A DNA stretch of 6,451 bases from Bryobacterales bacterium (lineage in GTDB: Bacteria > Cyanobacteriota > Vampirovibrionia > Obscuribacterales > Obscuribacteraceae), in the NCBI GenBank assembly GCA_903970295.1, contig CAJCHQ010000226.1, positions 1-6,451 on the forward strand, read 5' to 3'. Position 1 is the first letter of the stretch. Each line of letters begins with the position of its first letter. Below, piece by piece: positions 5,045 through 6,451 of the stretch. The notes under the pieces are model-generated. The model made no database searches and was not told where the DNA came from. It was given only the letters and a program-made list of their open reading frames with translations. The translations under genes and the position numbers were made by a program.

Positions 5045-6451
5045 TTATCCTTTGAGCGTAACGGTGAAGGTTGAGCCTTTACCTGGACTTGAGTTCACGG
5101 TAATGTCGCCCCCATGGCGCTCGACGATCCGCTTGCATACGGCCAAGCCGATCCCTGTTCCTTCAAATTTGTTCCTTTTATGCAGTCGTTGAAAAATAAC
5201 GAATATTCGTTCTGCGTACTCCATTTTTATTCCTATACCATTATCGGTACAAGAAATCCTCCACTCTGAACCTTCTTGAGAGGCTCCGATATGTATCTGG
5301 GGTGGTTCGTCGCGGCGAAACTTTATAGCGTTCGCGATCAGGTTTTGAAAAAGCAGTGAAATTTGCGTAGCATCGCCCATAAGAGTGGGCAGTGCATCGT
5401 AGGTAATCCTGGCACCCGACTCCAGTATTGCAGCATTAAGCGCTCGTATTGCTTGATTGAGACAAAGTCCAAGATCGATCGGCTGTAGAGTGTTACCCTG
5501 ACTTTGCAGTCTCGCGTAGAGCAAAAGATCTTTAATGAGCTGCTGCATTCTGGCACTACTTTCAAGAATGACATCAAGATATTTCGTCGAATCGGGATCG
5601 AGAGCTCCACAATTTTTCTTGGCAAGTAATTCGCAAAAACTTATGACAGTGCGCAGCGGCTCCTGCAAATCGTGCGAGGCAACATAAGCAAATTGTTCTA
5701 GCTCTTTGTTTGAGCGTGCCAATTCATTTGCTAGCTGATTAAGTTCTAGAGTTCTTGCTTGAACCACCTGCTCAAGCGACTCAGATCGCTCTTTTTGTTC
5801 GTGTATGTCGGTACAACTTCCTACCCATTTGATCACGCGCCCGTTGTCTTCTTTGACAGCCATAGCCAGTCCCAAATGCCAGCGGTAGATGCCATCGGCG
5901 CGTCGAAATCGATATTCAATTTCAAAACGCTCGCCGGTCTTCACAGTCTCAGTCCATCTATCGACACAGTTCTGCAGGTCATCAGGATGCAACACTGGCT
6001 TCCATCCCCAGCCTTTTGTTTCTTCCAGACTGAGACCTGTATATTCGACCCATCGACTGTTGTAGTAATCGAGAAATCCATCGGCGTTGGCGGTCCAAAC
6101 AATTTGTGGAATCACCTCCGACATCGTCTCTAACTGCATTTGCCGCTGCAAAACCTCTGCCTCAGCTTGCTTTCTATCATCTATGTCGGTACTTATCCCA
6201 ATCCACCGAATAAGCTTTCCTCGATTGTCTTTGTATGGAATTACTCGCGTCAGAAACCAACGAAACTCTCCAGACTTGCCTTTTAAAGGAAACTCCATTT
6301 CAAACGGTGTCTGCGTCTTCAGAGAATGCATCCATCGTTGTGTTACGCTGGGCAAAAAACTCGGATCATGAACAGCTTGCCAGCCCCAACCTTGCATGCT
6401 CTCAAGGGTCGTTCCTGTATATTCATACCAGCGCTTGTTGTAGAAATTGAC
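5045..6451 (-). CDS. PAS-PAS sensor histidine kinase (N-terminus outside the window)
   Basis: The frame is open to the right edge, giving 468 visible residues. The first internal Met (6395-6397) falls in the middle of a PAS domain, so it is not the true start. Numbering from the edge: PAS-A about 1-94 (FYNKRWYEYTG, GWGW at 21-24), PAS-B about 108-220 (YYNSRWVEYTG, GWGW at 147-150, HPDD), both of the PAS_3 type and ending in STDI or CTDI. A likely coiled coil (about 221-255) leads to a phytochrome-kinase-like H-box with His260 (VASHDLQEPLR). The N-box is near Asn374 (NLIANAIKFR), G1 is Asp403 (DNGIGI) and G2 is 431-436 (GTGIGL). The C-terminus is complete. No membrane segment is visible, but the missing N-terminus could hold one or more sensor domains. 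The ligand is unknown: no residue pattern here points to heme, flavin or a bilin. It is the first visible gene of a coupled - strand operon and a likely phosphate donor to the receivers of the next gene. Confidence 0.92.
   Translation of the reverse strand, partial: VNFYNKRWYEYTGTTLESMQGWGWQAVHDPSFLPSVTQRWMHSLKTQTPFEMEFPLKGKSGEFRWFLTRVIPYKDNRGKLIRWIGISTDIDDRKQAEAEVLQRQMQLETMSEVIPQIVWTANADGFLDYYNSRWVEYTGLSLEETKGWGWKPVLHPDDLQNCVDRWTETVKTGERFEIEYRFRRADGIYRWHLGLAMAVKEDNGRVIKWVGSCTDIHEQKERSESLEQVVQARTLELNQLANELARSNKELEQFAYVASHDLQEPLRTVISFCELLAKKNCGALDPDSTKYLDVILESSARMQQLIKDLLLYARLQSQGNTLQPIDLGLCLNQAIRALNAAILESGARITYDALPTLMGDATQISLLFQNLIANAIKFRRDEPPQIHIGASQEGSEWRISCTDNGIGIKMEYAERIFVIFQRLHKRNKFEGTGIGLAVCKRIVERHGGDITVNSSPGKGSTFTVTLKG
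5048..5053 (-). promoter_or_regulatory. Strong ribosome binding site for the GTG start of the hybrid kinase
   Basis: AAAGGA lies seven bases before the GTG at 5040 and overlaps the last two sense codons of the upstream kinase gene, just before its TAA at 5045-5047. The good match and spacing fix the GTG start and imply coupled translation of the two kinases. Confidence 0.75.
5792..6451 (-). repeat. Internal tandem duplication encoding two PAS domains, period 378 bases
   Basis: PAS-A and PAS-B align without gaps at a constant offset of 126 codons. Identical DNA stretches sit exactly 378 bases apart: TATGTCGGTAC at 5804 and 6182, CCTGTATATTC at 6036 and 6414, and GTTGTAG at 6059 and 6437. Most other positions have diverged, so the duplication is old. 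The right-hand unit runs off the window, so more copies may follow. Confidence 0.75.

Noticed and set aside
5759..6133. 124-residue + strand open frame opposite the PAS region of the first kinase
   Set aside because: The - strand frame encodes clear PAS and linker sequence through the same bases; the + frame has no domain signal.
6395..6397. ATG as the start of the first kinase
   Set aside because: The frame continues upstream to the window edge with typical PAS sequence (FYNKRWYEYTG), so this Met is internal.
1..6451. CRISPR array, insertion sequence, tRNA or phage attachment site
   Set aside because: No short regularly spaced repeats, transposase-like coding, terminal inverted repeats or cloverleaf sequence were seen on reading both strands.

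Overview
The window looks like bacterial chromosome with fairly balanced base composition and dense coding. The envelope protein, the lipid-linked-sugar type membrane glycosyltransferase and the PAS-rich kinases fit a Gram-negative-type bacterium. The Rcp1-like receiver domain, the 'QDYLVKGQ' type receiver and the 'SLAHDIRNPLIGA' H-box are styles common in Cyanobacteria and their non-photosynthetic relatives (Melainabacteria/Vampirovibrionia). That placement is an inference with low confidence; no marker gene is present.

Layout. On the + strand, the last codons of an unseen gene (3-41) overlap by TGATG the start of a secreted, beta-propeller-like protein (41-913). A 66-base convergent gap (914-979) follows. 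Everything else is on the - strand and, in transcription order, runs from the right edge to the left: a histidine kinase with at least two tandem PAS domains (5045-6451, N-terminus outside the window); a REC-REC-PAS-HisKA-HATPase hybrid kinase (3127-5040); a stand-alone receiver protein (2705-3115); and, after 54 bases, a GT39/PMT-type membrane glycosyltransferase (980-2650).

How the genes may work together. The three signalling genes are separated by only 4 and 11 bases, and their ribosome binding sites lie in the end of the preceding gene, so they are very likely one translationally coupled operon. All phospho-acceptor and ATP-binding motifs look intact. Together they offer a possible phosphorelay: PAS kinase to one or both N-terminal receivers of the hybrid, then hybrid kinase core to the single receiver. 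No HPt domain, DNA-binding domain or enzymatic output domain is visible, so the output is unknown. The glycosyltransferase may be co-transcribed, but the sequence does not prove it.

No CRISPR array, transposase, tRNA or rRNA was seen. The most notable items are the receiver-first double-REC kinase, the exact 378-base internal tandem repeat encoding the PAS domains, and the coupled GTG and TTG starts. I see no clearly unprecedented system.
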